From the NCBI RefSeq assembly GCF_010500995.1, contig NZ_QVMK01000012.1, positions 62,001-126,000 of the forward strand: a DNA stretch of 64,000 nt, in the 5' to 3' direction. Shown here piece by piece: positions 63,734-64,000 of the stretch (position 1 is the stretch's first letter; the number at the start of each line of letters is the position of its first letter). Under the pieces are notes generated by a model that did no database searches, was not told the origin of the DNA, and saw only the letters and a program-made list of their open reading frames with translations. The DNA is from Bacteroides sp. 224 (GTDB lineage: Bacteria; Bacteroidota; Bacteroidia; Bacteroidales; Bacteroidaceae). The position numbers and the translations under genes were made by a program.

Positions 63734-63793
63734 ATGAAAGCGAATTTAGTAAATACATGTTGGTGGCGCTACTTACACTCCATAAAGTCGTAA
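63734..63793 (+). CDS. trpL: trp operon leader peptide
   Basis: A 19-residue ORF, MKANLVNTCWWRYLHSIKS, with two adjacent Trp codons (TGG TGG at 63761-63766). It sits between a strong promoter and an intrinsic terminator ahead of trpB. This is the classic arrangement in which ribosome stalling at Trp codons during tryptophan shortage prevents terminator folding. The stop codon TAA is at 63791-63793. Confidence 0.9.
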   Translation: MKANLVNTCWWRYLHSIKS

Positions 63794-63799
63794 GGTAGC
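63768..63799 (+). promoter_or_regulatory. Candidate pause (1:2) hairpin of the trp attenuator
   Basis: GCTAC (63768-63772), just after the Trp codons, pairs with GTAGC (63795-63799) just after the leader stop. A ribosome stalled at the Trp codons would cover the first arm and free GGTAGCAGTCTC to pair imperfectly with the terminator's left arm (CAG/CTG, CTC/GAG, GGT/ACC). The antiterminator pairing is weak by eye. Confidence 0.45.
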
Positions 63800-63836
63800 A
63801 GTCTCGTGTATATATACTAAATCAGATAATATTATA

Positions 63837-63876
63837 AAGAGCCCTGTCGCACCTGCGACAGGGCTCTTTCTGTTTT
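63837..63876 (+). terminator. trp attenuator terminator
   Basis: Perfect 14-bp arms AAGAGCCCTGTCGC (63837-63850) and GCGACAGGGCTCTT (63855-63868) with loop ACCT, followed by TCTGTTTT. It lies between the leader peptide and trpB. Confidence 0.92.
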
Positions 63877-63910
63877 ATCGTATTTACAACATCCAAAAAT
63901 ATAAGAACTT

Positions 63911-64000
63911 ATGAAAAATTATTTAGCAGACTCAAATGGCTATTACGGAGAATTTGGTGGTGCATACGTACCTGAAATTTTGCACAAGTGTGTAGAGGAT
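63911..64000 (+). CDS. trpB: Tryptophan synthase beta chain (5' part, runs off window)
   Basis: The first 30 residues, MKNYLADSNGYYGEFGGAYV followed by PEILHKCVED, match the N-terminus of TrpB, which joins indole and serine to make tryptophan using PLP. To my knowledge trpB is the first gene of the trp operon in Bacteroides, which fits the leader and attenuator just upstream. The PLP lysine and the rest lie beyond the window. Confidence 0.92.
   Translation, partial: MKNYLADSNGYYGEFGGAYVPEILHKCVED

Overview
The window is chromosomal DNA from a member of the Bacteroidales (Bacteroides-like; the species cannot be named from sequence alone). Supporting evidence: an ATP synthase operon in the order atpD-C-B-E-F-H-A-G with a signal-peptide-bearing a subunit and an epsilon subunit lacking its C-terminal helices; a serC-serA-DUF1015 operon; a complete Na+-pumping NADH:quinone reductase operon; a SusC/SusD locus with many surface lipoproteins (Cys followed by acidic residues); promoters of the Bacteroides type (TTTG / TAnnTTTG); and a terminal trpB that would head a trp operon.

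Layout. 1-504: end of an unknown + strand ORF and a small hypothetical gene. 505-1231: a gene-free stretch with a 22-bp-period palindromic array and a candidate structured RNA. 1232-8498 (-): F1Fo ATP synthase, with palindromes between atpE/atpB and atpH/atpA and a ~208-bp dispersed repeat between atpA and atpG. 8798-12235 (-): DUF1015, serA, serC. 12578-13906 (-): DbpA-like RNA helicase. 14285-29050 (+): SusC/SusD locus with DUF4843, two further surface lipoproteins, two leucine-rich-repeat lipoproteins, a subtilisin-like lipoprotein, a DUF1573 protein and a lipocalin-like lipoprotein; no glycoside hydrolase is present, so a protein or peptide target is inferred. 29347-35164 (-): nqrABCDEF. 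35165-36064: palindrome-rich gap. 36065-55482 (+): exopolysaccharide locus (outer-membrane export protein, polysaccharide co-polymerase, polymerase, flippase, nine glycosyltransferases, Fe-S/F420-type protein, DUF4422, pyruvyl transferase). Two of its gene junctions carry composite repeat insertions.

55551-57703 (-): DUF308 membrane protein, a broken XRE antitoxin lacking its DNA-binding region, and an AAA/DUF4143 ATPase. 57870-63118 (-): an AT-rich block holding a UDP-glucuronate decarboxylase-like enzyme, a GT2, two radical SAM proteins and a helical-repeat protein. Imperfect palindromes resembling integron attC sites lie at three of its gene boundaries. 63119-64000 (+): a second 22-bp-period array, then a textbook promoter, a 19-residue leader peptide with tandem Trp codons, an intrinsic terminator and the start of trpB.

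Most noteworthy: (i) the Trp leader-peptide attenuator; (ii) three intergenic arrays of unrelated sequence that share one design, an inverted first word followed by direct copies every 22-23 bp; (iii) a three-copy REP/MITE-like element, one copy inside the ATP synthase operon; (iv) a motif repeated only in and before the exopolysaccharide locus; (v) the attC-like sites around the radical SAM/glycosyltransferase block.
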